64,000 nt of DNA. It comes from Dyella flagellata (GTDB lineage: Bacteria > Pseudomonadota > Gammaproteobacteria > Xanthomonadales > Rhodanobacteraceae). The position numbers and the translations under genes were made by a program. The notes under the pieces are model-generated. The model was not told where the DNA came from. It did not search any database and saw only the letters and a list, made by a program, of their open reading frames with translations. The stretch covers positions 62,001 to 126,000 of the forward strand of contig NZ_BSOA01000050.1 of NCBI RefSeq assembly GCF_030160275.1, written 5' to 3'. Below, one piece after another: positions 49,649 to 59,341 of the stretch; the first letter of the stretch is position 1, and every line of letters begins with the position of its first letter.

Positions 49649-51088
49649 ATGCGTCTGCAAACTCTTGCGGCTGCTGTCGGACTCAGCTTCGCCCTGGCCG
49701 GTTGCGCGACCAGCGGCGGCCTGCACCCCAATGGCAGGTTGACCGAGCCCTCCTCGCTCAAGGCTGATCGCAGCCTGGCGAACGTGCAGGTATCGGATGC
49801 GGCCTGGCCGAAGGAGGATTGGTGGACTGGCCTGGGCGATGCCCAGCTCAGCGCCCTGATCGCCGAGGCCCTGCGTGACAACCCCGGCCTGGCCGAAGCC
49901 GACGCGCGTGCGCGTCAGGCGCAGGCCGCGGCCGGCGCCGCCGATGCTTCGCGCAAACCGAGCTTGAACGTCGGCGGTAGCTTCGGCGAAGCGCGCATTC
50001 CCACCTCCATTCCCGTATTCGGCACCGGCCATGTCGGCGCGCTGAAATACGCGGACGCCAGTTTCAAGTGGAACGTCGACCTGTGGGGCGGCCAGCGCGC
50101 GACCTGGGAAGCGGCTCTGGGCCAGCAGCGTGCGGCGGATGTAGACGCTCGGGCCGCGCGTATCGAGCTATCCACCAATGTCGCGCGTGCCTACGTGCAG
50201 CTTGGGTATGCCTACGCGCAACAGGACGTCGCCGCCGCCGAACTGAAGCGCGCCGGCGAAGCACGTGACCTCACGCGCCAACGCGTGGCCGCCGGCATCG
50301 ACAACCAGATGCAGTTGAAGCAAAGCGATTCGGAAGTGGCCAGCGCGCAAGGGCAGAAGGCGCAAGCCGATCGCAGCGTCGATGCGGCGCACACGGCTTT
50401 GTCGGTGTTGCTGGGCAAAGGTCCCGATCGCGGCCTCGAAATCGCCCGGCCGCAGTTGCTGCCGCCGGCGGCGCTGGCGGTGCCGGCGAACCTGCCGGTG
50501 GAATTGGTCGGTCATCGCGCCGACCTCGTGGCGGCACGCTGGCGCGTGGAAGCGGCAAGCAAGGACATCAAGGCGGCCAAGACCGAGTTCCTGCCCAACC
50601 TGAACATCGGTGCGATGGCGGGCCTGATCAATCTCGGCGGGGCCAACCTGTTCTCGTTGCAGAACCGCTTCTACGAAGTGGCGCCGGCGATCAGCCTGCC
50701 GCTGTTCGATGGTGGTCGCCGCCGCGCCAACTTGAACAGCAAGGATGCGCAGTACGACCTCGCGGTCGCGCAATACAACAAGACGCTGGTGTCCGCGGTG
50801 AACGAAGTGGCCGACGACTACGACGCCGTCGCTTGGATGCAGGAGCAAATCCAGGCGCAGCAGCGTGCGCTGGATGCGGCGAACGATGCGTGGAAGCTTT
50901 CCGAGCAGCGCTACAAGGCCGGCATCGGCAACTACCTGGAAGCGCTCAGCGTACGCCAGGAGCTGCTCGCCGCCGAACAGCGCATGGCCGCCCTGCGCGC
51001 CCAGCAATCCGATCTCAACGTACAACTGATCCAGGCGCTCGGCGGCGGTTTCCGTCCGCAGGCCGAAGCCGAACTTTCCTCCCGGTAA
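49649..51088 (+). CDS. Outer-membrane efflux lipoprotein, NodT/OprM type
   Basis: A 479-residue channel-forming protein. The ATG at 49649 starts the lipoprotein signal LAAAVGLSFALAGC, so Cys19 should be lipidated; the open frame upstream is not coding. Two repeated OEP halves are seen, with long helices (LADDNPGLAEADARARQAQA-like) and the turn regions near residues 115 and 330. It is the outer-membrane exit duct of the following EmrAB-like pump. Confidence 0.92.
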   Translation: MRLQTLAAAVGLSFALAGCATSGGLHPNGRLTEPSSLKADRSLANVQVSDAAWPKEDWWTGLGDAQLSALIAEALRDNPGLAEADARARQAQAAAGAADASRKPSLNVGGSFGEARIPTSIPVFGTGHVGALKYADASFKWNVDLWGGQRATWEAALGQQRAADVDARAARIELSTNVARAYVQLGYAYAQQDVAAAELKRAGEARDLTRQRVAAGIDNQMQLKQSDSEVASAQGQKAQADRSVDAAHTALSVLLGKGPDRGLEIARPQLLPPAALAVPANLPVELVGHRADLVAARWRVEAASKDIKAAKTEFLPNLNIGAMAGLINLGGANLFSLQNRFYEVAPAISLPLFDGGRRRANLNSKDAQYDLAVAQYNKTLVSAVNEVADDYDAVAWMQEQIQAQQRALDAANDAWKLSEQRYKAGIGNYLEALSVRQELLAAEQRMAALRAQQSDLNVQLIQALGGGFRPQAEAELSSR

Positions 51089-51111
51089 TTCAACGTTTCT
51101 GAGGCACCCCC

Positions 51112-52341
51112 ATGTCCAGTCCGAATCCCAATACTGCCGACACGTCCGCCGTGCAGGCACCGCCGGCCAATAACCGGCGTGGCGTCCTGTTGCGGCTGCT
51201 GCTGGCGGTGATCGTGCTTGCCGCCATTGCGTGGACGGTTTGGTATTTCCTTGTCGGCCGCTGGTACGAGAGTACCGACGATGCCTACGTCAACGGCAAC
51301 ATCGTGCAGATCACGCCGCGTATCGCCGGCACCGTCATCAGCATCGGCGGTGATGACGGCGATCTGGTGAAGCAGGGCGACGTCATGGTGCGGCTGGACC
51401 GCTCCGATGCCGACGTCGAGTTGCAGCGCGCTGCCGCGAATCTCGCCAACACGGTGCGCCGGGTGCGCGGCCTGTACAGCACCGTTACCGGTGCGCAAGC
51501 GCAGGTCGCGGTAGAGAAGATTGCGCTGGAAAAAGCGCAGGCCGACTACAACCGCCGCCGCGATCTCGCCAAGAGCGGCGCGATTTCCGCCGAAGAGTTG
51601 GCGCACGCTCGCGATGCGCTCACCTCGGCACAAAGCGCTTTGGCGACCTCGCAACAGCAATTGCAGACCAACAGTGTGCTGGTGGACGACACCGTTGTCG
51701 CCTCGCATCCCGACGTGAAGGCTGCTGCCGCGCAGTATCGCGCCGCTTATCTGGATGACGTGCGCACCGTGATGATTGCGCCGGTGACCGGCTATGTTGC
51801 CAAGCGCACCGTGCAAGTGGGACAGCGCGTCCAGCCGGGTGCAGCGCTGATGGCAGTGGTGCCGCTGCACCAAGTGTGGGTGGACGCCAACTTCAAGGAA
51901 ACCCAGCTCACGCATATGCGGATCGGCCAGACGGTCGAAGTCACCTCCGACGTCTACGGCAGCTCGGTGAAATACAAGGGCCAGGTGGAAAGCCTTGGCG
52001 TGGGTACCGGCAGTGCGTTCTCGCTGCTGCCGGCACAGAACGCTACCGGCAACTGGATCAAGATCGTGCAGCGCATACCGGTGCGCGTGGTATTCACCGA
52101 TCCCTCGCAGCTGGACAAGAATCCGCTGCGCATCGGCATGTCGCTGACCACCGACGTGAACCTGCATGACCAGAACGGCCCGACGCTGTCGCAGTCGCCG
52201 CGCACCGAACCACGCTTCAGCACGGACGTGTACAAGGACCAGCTCGCCGATGCGAATGCACAGATCGAGCGGATCATTCACGAAAACCTGGGTCAGGCGG
52301 TGAATGCCAAGGGCGCCGCTCCCATGGCAAAAGCGCGCTGA
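51112..52341 (+). CDS. emrA: EmrA-like periplasmic adaptor (HlyD family)
   Basis: A 409-residue membrane-fusion protein anchored by one N-terminal helix (LLRLLLAVIVLAAIAWTVWY). STDDAYVNGNIVQITPRIAG is the EmrA-type start of the lipoyl domain; coiled-coil helices follow (residues ~105-210), and the second lipoyl half with APVTGYVAKRTVQVGQRVQP. It links the inner-membrane EmrB partner to the NodT channel. Confidence 0.92.
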   Translation: MSSPNPNTADTSAVQAPPANNRRGVLLRLLLAVIVLAAIAWTVWYFLVGRWYESTDDAYVNGNIVQITPRIAGTVISIGGDDGDLVKQGDVMVRLDRSDADVELQRAAANLANTVRRVRGLYSTVTGAQAQVAVEKIALEKAQADYNRRRDLAKSGAISAEELAHARDALTSAQSALATSQQQLQTNSVLVDDTVVASHPDVKAAAAQYRAAYLDDVRTVMIAPVTGYVAKRTVQVGQRVQPGAALMAVVPLHQVWVDANFKETQLTHMRIGQTVEVTSDVYGSSVKYKGQVESLGVGTGSAFSLLPAQNATGNWIKIVQRIPVRVVFTDPSQLDKNPLRIGMSLTTDVNLHDQNGPTLSQSPRTEPRFSTDVYKDQLADANAQIERIIHENLGQAVNAKGAAPMAKAR

Positions 52342-52360
52342 TTCGCTGGAGCAGCACCAT

Positions 52361-52500
52361 CTATCACCCCTCTCCCTGCGGGAGCGGGGCAGGGGGTGAG
52401 GGTCCGGGCGGAGCGCGACGTTGAAGGTTCAGGCAAGTCTTGATCTACGCGCGCCAATCGCACCCTCGCTCCAACCCGCTCCCGTGAGGAGAGGGGCCAG
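52361..52500. repeat. C-rich hairpin repeats between emrA and emrB
   Basis: CACCCCTCTCCCTGCGGGAG and, inverted, CTCCCGTGAGGAGAGGGG (to about 52497) are the two ends of a common xanthomonad-type intergenic repeat. It fills most of the 189-base gap within the operon and could form an mRNA hairpin between the two genes. Confidence 0.65.
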
Positions 52501-52530
52501 CTATACGCATCGTTATGCAGGTGACATTTC

Positions 52531-54051
52531 ATGAGCACCCATTTCCGTCCACCCAACCTGGTTCTGGCGACGATCGGCTTGTCGCTGGCCACGTTCATGC
52601 AGGTGCTGGACACCACCATTGCCAACGTGTCGCTGCCGACCATCGCCGGCAATCTCGGCGTGAGTTCGGACGAGAGCACCTGGGTGATCACCTCGTTCGC
52701 GGTGAGCAACGCCATTGCCTTGCCGCTGACCGGCTTTCTCACCCGTCGCTACGGCGAGGTGAAGCTGTTCGTGTGGGCCACGCTGGCGTTCTCGATCGCC
52801 TCGTTCCTGTGCGGCATCGCGCAGAGCATGGGCATGTTGATCGTATTTCGTACCCTGCAAGGCGCCGTGGCCGGTCCCATGTATCCGATCACGCAAGCCT
52901 TGCTGATCGGCATCTATCCACCCAACAGACGGCCGATGGCGCTGGCGCTGTTGGCGATGGTGACGGTGGTGGCGCCCATCGCCGGCCCGATTCTCGGCGG
53001 CTGGATCACCGACAACTACTCTTGGCCGTGGATCTTCTTCATCAACGTGCCGATCGGCATCTTCGCGAGCTTCGTGGTGGCCAACCAGCTGCGCCTGCGT
53101 GAAGTGGTGACCTCACGCCCGAAAATGGATTACGTGGGCTTGATCACGCTGGTGATCGGCGTGGGCGCGCTGCAGGTGGTGTTGGACAAAGGCAATGACG
53201 AAGACTGGTTCAATTCCAACTTCATCATCATCACCTCGATCATCTCGGCCATTGCCATCGCCGTGTTCCTGATCTGGGAGCTGACCGACAAAGAGCCGAT
53301 CGTCGATCTGAAGCTGTTCCGCCATCGCAACTTCCGCATGGGTACCATTTCGCTGGTGCTGGCCTATGCGGCGTTCTTTGCCATCAACCTGCTGGTGCCG
53401 CAGTGGCTGCAGATCAACCTGGGCTACACCGCCACCTGGGCCGGCTTCGCCGCGGCGCCTCTGGGTATCCTGCCGGTGATTCTTACGCCTTTCGTAGGCC
53501 GCTACGCCGCGCGCTTCGATTTGCGCATGCTCACCGCGCTGTCCTTCGTGGTGATGGGGGCCACCTGTCTGATCCGCTCGGGCTTCTATATCGGCGTGGA
53601 CTTCAATCACATCGCCTCGGTGCAGTTGCTGCAAGGCCTGGGCGTGGCGCTGTTCTTCATGCCGGTCACGACCATTCTGCTGTCGGATCTGCAGCCGCAT
53701 GAAATCGCCTCGGGCGGCGGCGTGGCTACCTTCCTGCGCACAGTGGGTGCCAGCTTCGCCGCCTCGCTCACCAGCTTCATGTGGGAACGCCGCGCCGTGC
53801 TGCACCACTCGCAACTCGCCGAACAGATCACGCCCTACAACCCGACCGCGCAGGCGGTGATCAACCAGAGTGGCAATACGCAGACAACGTTTGCCAGGTT
53901 GAATGAAACGATCAGCGCGCAGGCACTGCAGATTTCCTTCAACGAAATCTTCCACGTGCTGGGCTTGATCTTCCTGTCGCTGATCGTGGTGATCTGGATG
54001 GCCAAGCCGCCGTTTGGGGCGAAAGCCGGGGCAGGTGGCGGCGGCCATTGA
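52531..54051 (+). CDS. emrB: EmrB-like drug:proton antiporter (DHA2 family MFS)
   Basis: A 506-residue inner-membrane transporter with about 14 hydrophobic segments. The start follows CAGGTGACATTTC. Family motifs are FMQVLDTTIANVSLP in TM1, GFLTRRYGEVKLFVWAT after TM2 and GPILGGWITDNYSWPWIFFINVPIG in TM5. With the MarR, NodT and EmrA genes it forms a complete MFS-type tripartite exporter, likely for hydrophobic drugs or plant phenolics. Confidence 0.93.
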   Translation: MSTHFRPPNLVLATIGLSLATFMQVLDTTIANVSLPTIAGNLGVSSDESTWVITSFAVSNAIALPLTGFLTRRYGEVKLFVWATLAFSIASFLCGIAQSMGMLIVFRTLQGAVAGPMYPITQALLIGIYPPNRRPMALALLAMVTVVAPIAGPILGGWITDNYSWPWIFFINVPIGIFASFVVANQLRLREVVTSRPKMDYVGLITLVIGVGALQVVLDKGNDEDWFNSNFIIITSIISAIAIAVFLIWELTDKEPIVDLKLFRHRNFRMGTISLVLAYAAFFAINLLVPQWLQINLGYTATWAGFAAAPLGILPVILTPFVGRYAARFDLRMLTALSFVVMGATCLIRSGFYIGVDFNHIASVQLLQGLGVALFFMPVTTILLSDLQPHEIASGGGVATFLRTVGASFAASLTSFMWERRAVLHHSQLAEQITPYNPTAQAVINQSGNTQTTFARLNETISAQALQISFNEIFHVLGLIFLSLIVVIWMAKPPFGAKAGAGGGGH

Positions 54052-54073
54052 GTGTAAGCGTTCGCCGCAATAA

Positions 54074-54101
54074 AAAAGGCCTCACACGAGTGAGGCCTTT
54101 T
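54074..54101. terminator. Bidirectional intrinsic terminator
   Basis: A 12-bp stem AAAAGGCCTCAC / GTGAGGCCTTTT with loop ACGA is flanked by A-rich and T-rich ends, so it works for both emrB and the convergent pagL gene. Confidence 0.93.
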
Positions 54102-54120
54102 CATTTAGCTGGTGCGCGGC

Positions 54121-54642
54121 TTAGAACGCGATGCCGACCACCGCCATCGTTTCGCCGCGATTGGGTTCATGCATGCCGGCGTTGGAGATATGGCGCAGGC
54201 CAACGCTCCAATGATCGCCCTGGTAGCCGAACGTGGTGGTGAATTCGAAGGCGCTGCTCAGTGCCATGGTGCGTCCGGTATGCAAGGTGGGCTGTTCGCT
54301 GATGAACAGGCGCCGGTACCACGCATCGGCGGGGCCGTAGTGGAAGCGCACGCCGGCGGCCACCAGGCCGATGCTGTCGCGGGTGGTGTAGCGGCTGCTG
54401 TCGAAGCGCTTGAGGTCGCGGCCGCTGATCCAGCCGGCGGTGATGTCGGGCGCCCAGCTGAAGTTGCTGCTGCCGAACTGATGCTGGTCGAAGATCACTT
54501 CGCCGAAGGCGGCAGGCGCGCTGTAACTATCCATGTAGCTGACGCCGCCTTGCAATTCGAAGCGAGCCGCCATGGCGGGGAGGGCCGGCAAGGCAAACAT
54601 CAGCACGGCGGCGGCGAGGCGTGTAACGGGATGTAAGCGCAT
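54121..54642 (-). CDS. pagL: Lipid A 3-O-deacylase PagL-like outer-membrane protein
   Basis: A 173-residue protein with signal peptide LAAAVLMFALPALPAMAA and an 8-strand barrel pattern. The C-terminal GLRHISNAGMHEPNRGETMA contains the PagL catalytic His and Ser (HxSN) with a nearby Glu, and the protein ends in a Phe (VGIAF). PagL removes the 3-position acyl chain of lipid A, which lowers inflammatory recognition. The length fits the family. Confidence 0.85.
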   Translation of the reverse strand: MRLHPVTRLAAAVLMFALPALPAMAARFELQGGVSYMDSYSAPAAFGEVIFDQHQFGSSNFSWAPDITAGWISGRDLKRFDSSRYTTRDSIGLVAAGVRFHYGPADAWYRRLFISEQPTLHTGRTMALSSAFEFTTTFGYQGDHWSVGLRHISNAGMHEPNRGETMAVVGIAF

Positions 54643-54806
54643 GTGGGATGCCTATGTAGGGGATCAGGAAGCGTTTATGTACTAGAAAGTTTACAAATGA
54701 TTAAGGCGGCTTGCCAGCCATATTGGTGTCATTTGCGGCAACTCAATGTTGCGGAAGCTGGATCCGTACAACGAAAGCGGGATGTAAGCCTGCAATGCCT
54801 GTAGGT

Positions 54807-54873
54807 GTAGGCTGAGCCGATAGTCCCAGCTCTCTACGCAGCATCCCGATGCTGGGATTGCCATCCCAGCCTA
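54807..54873. repeat. Dispersed palindrome, copy 9 (diverged)
   Basis: GTAGGCTGAGCCGATAGTCC and right arm GCTGGGATTGCCATCCCAGC CTAT; the left arm has decayed. It is between pagL and the LysR gene. Confidence 0.7.
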
Positions 54874-54922
54874 TGCGTGTAGCCAGGACGGTGACGGGTA
54901 GGCGGAATAGATCAGAGCATTC

Positions 54923-55843
54923 CTAGTGCTCTTCCAGGCTCCTGGACACCTGCCACTGCGTAATATCCAGGAACGCGCGCACCATCGGGTCATCCGCATC
55001 GTCGCGGTAGATCGCCCATACGGCCGTAGCCGCTTCCGTATGGGCCAAGGGGCGATACACCACGTTCTCCACCTTCATGCGCTGGATCGAGCCAGGTAGC
55101 ACCGCTACGCCAAAACCGCCGGAAATCAGCCCGATGATGGTAGGCAGCTCGCGTACTTCATACAGGATGCGCGGACTGAAGTCGGCGCGCGTGCACAGAG
55201 CAATAATTTCGTCGTACAGACGCATGCTCAGGTGGCGCTGGTAGACGATGAAATCCTCGTCGGCCAGTTCGTGGATGCCGACCGGTCCGCTGGCGGCGGC
55301 CAGCGGGTTGCTGGCATGCATCGCTACCGTCAGCGAATCCTTGAATAGCTCCATGGCCTTGATGCCGGGCGGCAGCGCTTCCGGGCGGATCACGCCCACG
55401 TCGATCAGGCCTTGCTCCAGCGCGTCGATCTGCAACGACGTAGCCATTTCATGGATCAGCAGGCGCACCTCGGGCAGGCGTTCGCGAAAACGGGCGAGCA
55501 CGCGCGGCACCACCACCGTGAACGGGACGGAGGACACCAGGCCCAGATGCAATTCGCCCAATTCTCCACGCTGCGAACGCGCCACGGATTCGGCAGCTCG
55601 CTCGGCCTGGGTGAGGATGGTGCGCGCACGAGGCAACAACGCGCTGCCGGCGCTGCTCAAGGTGATGCCACGGCCCTTGCGCTCGAACAACTTGGCGCCC
55701 AGGCGTGTTTCGAGCGCGTGGATCTGCTGGCTGAGCGGCGGCTGCGAAATGCCTAATCGTTCTGCCGCCCGGCCAAAATGCAATTCGTCGGCCACGGTGA
55801 CGAAGTATTTCAGATGCCGCAGCTCGAGGTAATCATTCGTCAT
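54923..55843 (-). CDS. LysR family regulator
   Basis: A 306-residue regulator from the ATG at 55843. The wHTH LRHLKYFVTVADELHFGRAA ERLGISQPPLSQQI is typical, followed by a two-lobe effector domain (LGLVSSVPFTVVVPRVLARF, GFGVAVLPGSI). It is divergent from an RND pump operon with a 294-base gap, so it probably activates that operon; LysR activators usually sit this way. Confidence 0.9.
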   Translation of the reverse strand: MTNDYLELRHLKYFVTVADELHFGRAAERLGISQPPLSQQIHALETRLGAKLFERKGRGITLSSAGSALLPRARTILTQAERAAESVARSQRGELGELHLGLVSSVPFTVVVPRVLARFRERLPEVRLLIHEMATSLQIDALEQGLIDVGVIRPEALPPGIKAMELFKDSLTVAMHASNPLAAASGPVGIHELADEDFIVYQRHLSMRLYDEIIALCTRADFSPRILYEVRELPTIIGLISGGFGVAVLPGSIQRMKVENVVYRPLAHTEAATAVWAIYRDDADDPMVRAFLDITQWQVSRSLEEH

Positions 55844-56137
55844 ACATATCAAGCCATTCGCTTTACTGTATCGATCTTAGCAAGTCGTACAACTAACCTT
55901 CACGTCTGTCGGCGAATTCCCCCCGAGGCCCTGGGCAGGTGCCCATCCTTGAGTCGCCACAACGTCATACCCGCGTGACCGGCTTCGCCCTGAGGCCTTC
56001 TGCGAACGTGGCGGCAAGGCAAAAACGAGCACATGCAAAGGATTGCAGATAGTCATGTCCAAAGCGCCGCCCACCATCGGGACGCTTCTTGAATCCCTCT
56101 CGCCGCCCCGACGAGTCATCCCTGGAGTACATCCATC

Positions 56138-59100
56138 ATGCTGAGGATCGTACGGCTTGCATTGGAGCGGCCTTACACCTTTGTTGTTCTCGCGTTGCTG
56201 ATTCTGATTGTCGGGCCGCTGGCGGCCTTGCGCATGCCAACCGACATCTTTCCGGACATCAAGATCCCGGTCATCGCCGTGGCATGGACGTACACCGGCC
56301 TGCCGCCAGACCAGATGGCCGGTCGCATCGCCTCGCCGTTCGAGCGCGTGCTCACCACCACGGTGAACGACGTGGAGCACATCGAGGCGAAGTCGATGGC
56401 CGGTTACGGCATCATCAAGATCTTCTTCCAGCCCGGCGTGAACATCGCGACCGCCAACGCGCAGGTGGCGGCGGTGTCGCAAACCATGCTCAAGCAGTTG
56501 CCGCCGGGCATCACGCCGCCGTTGATCCTCAACTACAACGCGTCGACCGTGCCGATCCTTCAGCTTGCCCTGTCGGGCAAGGGCCTCAGCGAGCAGAACC
56601 TGGCCGACCTGGGCCAGAACATCCTGCGCCCGCAGCTCACTTCAGTGGCGGGCGCGGCGATTCCCTATCCCTACGGCGGCAAGACGCGCCAAGTGCAGAT
56701 CGACGTGGATTCCGCAGCGCTGCAGGCGCGTGGCTTGTCTGCGCAAGATATTGCCAATGCGTTGGCGGCACAGAACCTGATCGTTCCGGTCGGCACGCAA
56801 AAGATCGGTGCGTTCGAGTATACCTTGAACCTCAACGACGCGCCGTCCGACATCAACGAGTTGGGCAATCTGCCGATCAAGCAAGTGAACGGCACCACGA
56901 TCTATATTCGCGATGTCGCCCATGTGCGCGACGGCTCACCGCCGCAGACCAATATCGTGCACGTGGACGGCAACCGTTCCGTGTTGCTCACCATTATGAA
57001 AAACGGTTCGGCATCGACGCTGGCCATCGTGGCTGGGATCAAGCAGCGTCTGATCGACAGCAAGGGCCTGCTGCCGGATAGCCTCAAGGTAGCGCCGATC
57101 GGCGACCAGTCGTTGTTCGTGCGCGCGGCGATCAGCGGGGTGGCACGCGAAGGCGTGATAGCCGCTGCGCTGACCAGCCTGATGATCCTGTTGTTCCTCG
57201 GTAGCTGGCGTTCCACCGTAATCATTGCGGTGTCGATCCCGTTGGCGATTTTTGGCGCGATCGCCTTGCTGTCCGCCTTCGGCGAAACGCTGAACATCAT
57301 GACCCTGGGCGGCCTGGCGCTGGCCGTGGGCATCCTGGTGGACGACGCCACGGTGACCATCGAGAACATCAACTGGCATCTTGAGCACGGCAAGGACGTG
57401 GAAACGGCGATTCTCGATGGCGCCAAGCAGATCGTGACGCCAGCCTTCGTATCGCTGCTGTGCATTTGCATCGTATTCGTGCCGATGTTCTTCCTGGACG
57501 GCGTGGCGCGCTTCTTGTTCGTGCCGATGGCCGAATCGGTGATCTTCGCCATGGTGTGTTCGTTCATCCTCTCGCGCACCCTGGTGCCGACGATGGCGAA
57601 ATTCCTGTTGAAGCCGCATGCGCCGCACGTCGATGAGCAAGGCGTGTACGTAGAGCCGCCGCCGTCGCGTAATCCGTTGGTGCACTTCCAGCGTGCGTTC
57701 GAGGCGCGCTTCGAACGTGTTCGCGGCGTGTATCACGGTATGCTTGATCTTGCCCTGGCCCACCGCAGGCCGTTCGTGGTCGGTTTCCTGGCGTTCGTGC
57801 TGGTGTCGTTCCTGCTGGTGCCGTTCCTGGGTCGAAACTTCTTCCCCGACGTGGACGGCGGCCAGATCCTGATGCACGTGCGTGCACAGGTTGGCACGCG
57901 CGTGGAGGAAACCGCCAATCTGTTCAACCGGATCGAGGGCACCGTACGCACGGTAATCCGGCCGGAAGACCTGGGTACGGTGGTGGACAACATGGGTCTT
58001 TCCGGCAGCAGCATCAACACTACGTACAACAATACCGGACTGATCGGTGAACAGGACGGCGACATCCAGATCGCACTCAACCAAGGTCATCGCCCCACGG
58101 CCGAGTACGTGCGCCAATTGCGCGAATTGCTGCCGCGCAAGTATCCGAACGCGACGTTCTCGTTTCCGCCGGCAGACATCGTCAGCCAGATCCTGAACTT
58201 CGGTTCGCCTGCGCCGGTCAATCTGCAGATTCGCGGTCCCAATCTGGCAGCTAATTTCGCCTACGCGAACAACCTGCTGGGCCAGATCAAGCGCATTCCC
58301 GGCGTGGTCGACGCACGCATCCAGGAATCGCAGGCCAACCCAAGCTTCGACGTCAACGTGGATCGTACACAAGCGCAGTTGCTCGGCATCACTGAGCGTG
58401 ACGTCACCAATAGCATGGTGGTTAACCTGGCCGGTTCCAGCCAGGTAGCGCCGACGTACTGGCTCAATCCTGCCAATGGCGTGTCGTATCCGATCGTGAT
58501 GCAGGCGCCGCAATATGCGCTCGACAGCCTGGCGCAGCTGCGCAACCTGCCCATCAACGGCAGCAATGGCCAATCCCAGGTGCTGGGCGGCCTGGTTACG
58601 CTCAAGCGCAACAACACCAATGCGGTGGTCGACCAGTACGATATCCAATCGGTGGTGCAGATCTACGCAGCCACACAAGACCGCGATCTTGGCGCGGTAG
58701 CCGCCGACATACAGAAGCTGATTGCCCAAACGGCCAGCCAGCAGCCGAAGGGTTCCCATGTGATGCTGCTGGGCCAGGTTGAGACCATGAATAGCGCTTT
58801 CTCGGGCCTGCTGTTTGGTCTGTTGGGTGCAATCGTGCTGATCTATCTGCTGATCGTGGTGAATTTCCAGTCATGGAGCGATCCGTTCGTGATCATCACC
58901 GCGTTGCCTGCCGCCTTGGCCGGCATCGTGTGGATGCTGTTCGCCACGCATACACCGTTATCGGTACCGGCGCTGACTGGCGCGATCATGTGCATGGGGG
59001 TGGCTACTGCCAATTCGATCCTGGTCGTGAGCTTCTGCCGCGAGCGCCTGGCCGAACACGGTGATGCCGCGCTGGCGGCGCTGGAAGCCGGCTTCACGCG

Positions 59101-59341
59101 TTTCCGCCCAGTCTGCATGACCGCCCTGGCGATGATCATTGGCATGGCGCCGATGGCGTTGGGACTGGGCGAAGGCGGCGAGCAGAACGCGCCGCTTGGT
59201 CGCGCGGTGATCGGCGGCCTGATTTTTGCCACCGGCGCGACGCTGCTGTTCGTGCCGGTGGTGTTCAGCATCATCCATGGGCGCCACCACCATGCAGCAA
59301 AGAAAGCTGACGCCTCAGGAGAACCAAGCTATGTCGTCTGA
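56138..59341 (+). CDS. RND efflux permease (HAE1 type)
   Basis: A 1067-residue inner-membrane permease. The TM4 relay Asp pair lies in AVGILVDDATVTIENINWHL. The opening MLRIVRLALERPYTFVVLAL and FERVLTTTVNDVEHIEAKSM differ from the two MdtBC-like proteins in this window and resemble the group that includes heavy-solvent/antibiotic pumps with the gene order permease-adaptor-channel. The next gene starts inside its last codons. Confidence 0.93.
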   Translation: MLRIVRLALERPYTFVVLALLILIVGPLAALRMPTDIFPDIKIPVIAVAWTYTGLPPDQMAGRIASPFERVLTTTVNDVEHIEAKSMAGYGIIKIFFQPGVNIATANAQVAAVSQTMLKQLPPGITPPLILNYNASTVPILQLALSGKGLSEQNLADLGQNILRPQLTSVAGAAIPYPYGGKTRQVQIDVDSAALQARGLSAQDIANALAAQNLIVPVGTQKIGAFEYTLNLNDAPSDINELGNLPIKQVNGTTIYIRDVAHVRDGSPPQTNIVHVDGNRSVLLTIMKNGSASTLAIVAGIKQRLIDSKGLLPDSLKVAPIGDQSLFVRAAISGVAREGVIAAALTSLMILLFLGSWRSTVIIAVSIPLAIFGAIALLSAFGETLNIMTLGGLALAVGILVDDATVTIENINWHLEHGKDVETAILDGAKQIVTPAFVSLLCICIVFVPMFFLDGVARFLFVPMAESVIFAMVCSFILSRTLVPTMAKFLLKPHAPHVDEQGVYVEPPPSRNPLVHFQRAFEARFERVRGVYHGMLDLALAHRRPFVVGFLAFVLVSFLLVPFLGRNFFPDVDGGQILMHVRAQVGTRVEETANLFNRIEGTVRTVIRPEDLGTVVDNMGLSGSSINTTYNNTGLIGEQDGDIQIALNQGHRPTAEYVRQLRELLPRKYPNATFSFPPADIVSQILNFGSPAPVNLQIRGPNLAANFAYANNLLGQIKRIPGVVDARIQESQANPSFDVNVDRTQAQLLGITERDVTNSMVVNLAGSSQVAPTYWLNPANGVSYPIVMQAPQYALDSLAQLRNLPINGSNGQSQVLGGLVTLKRNNTNAVVDQYDIQSVVQIYAATQDRDLGAVAADIQKLIAQTASQQPKGSHVMLLGQVETMNSAFSGLLFGLLGAIVLIYLLIVVNFQSWSDPFVIITALPAALAGIVWMLFATHTPLSVPALTGAIMCMGVATANSILVVSFCRERLAEHGDAALAALEAGFTRFRPVCMTALAMIIGMAPMALGLGEGGEQNAPLGRAVIGGLIFATGATLLFVPVVFSIIHGRHHHAAKKADASGEPSYVV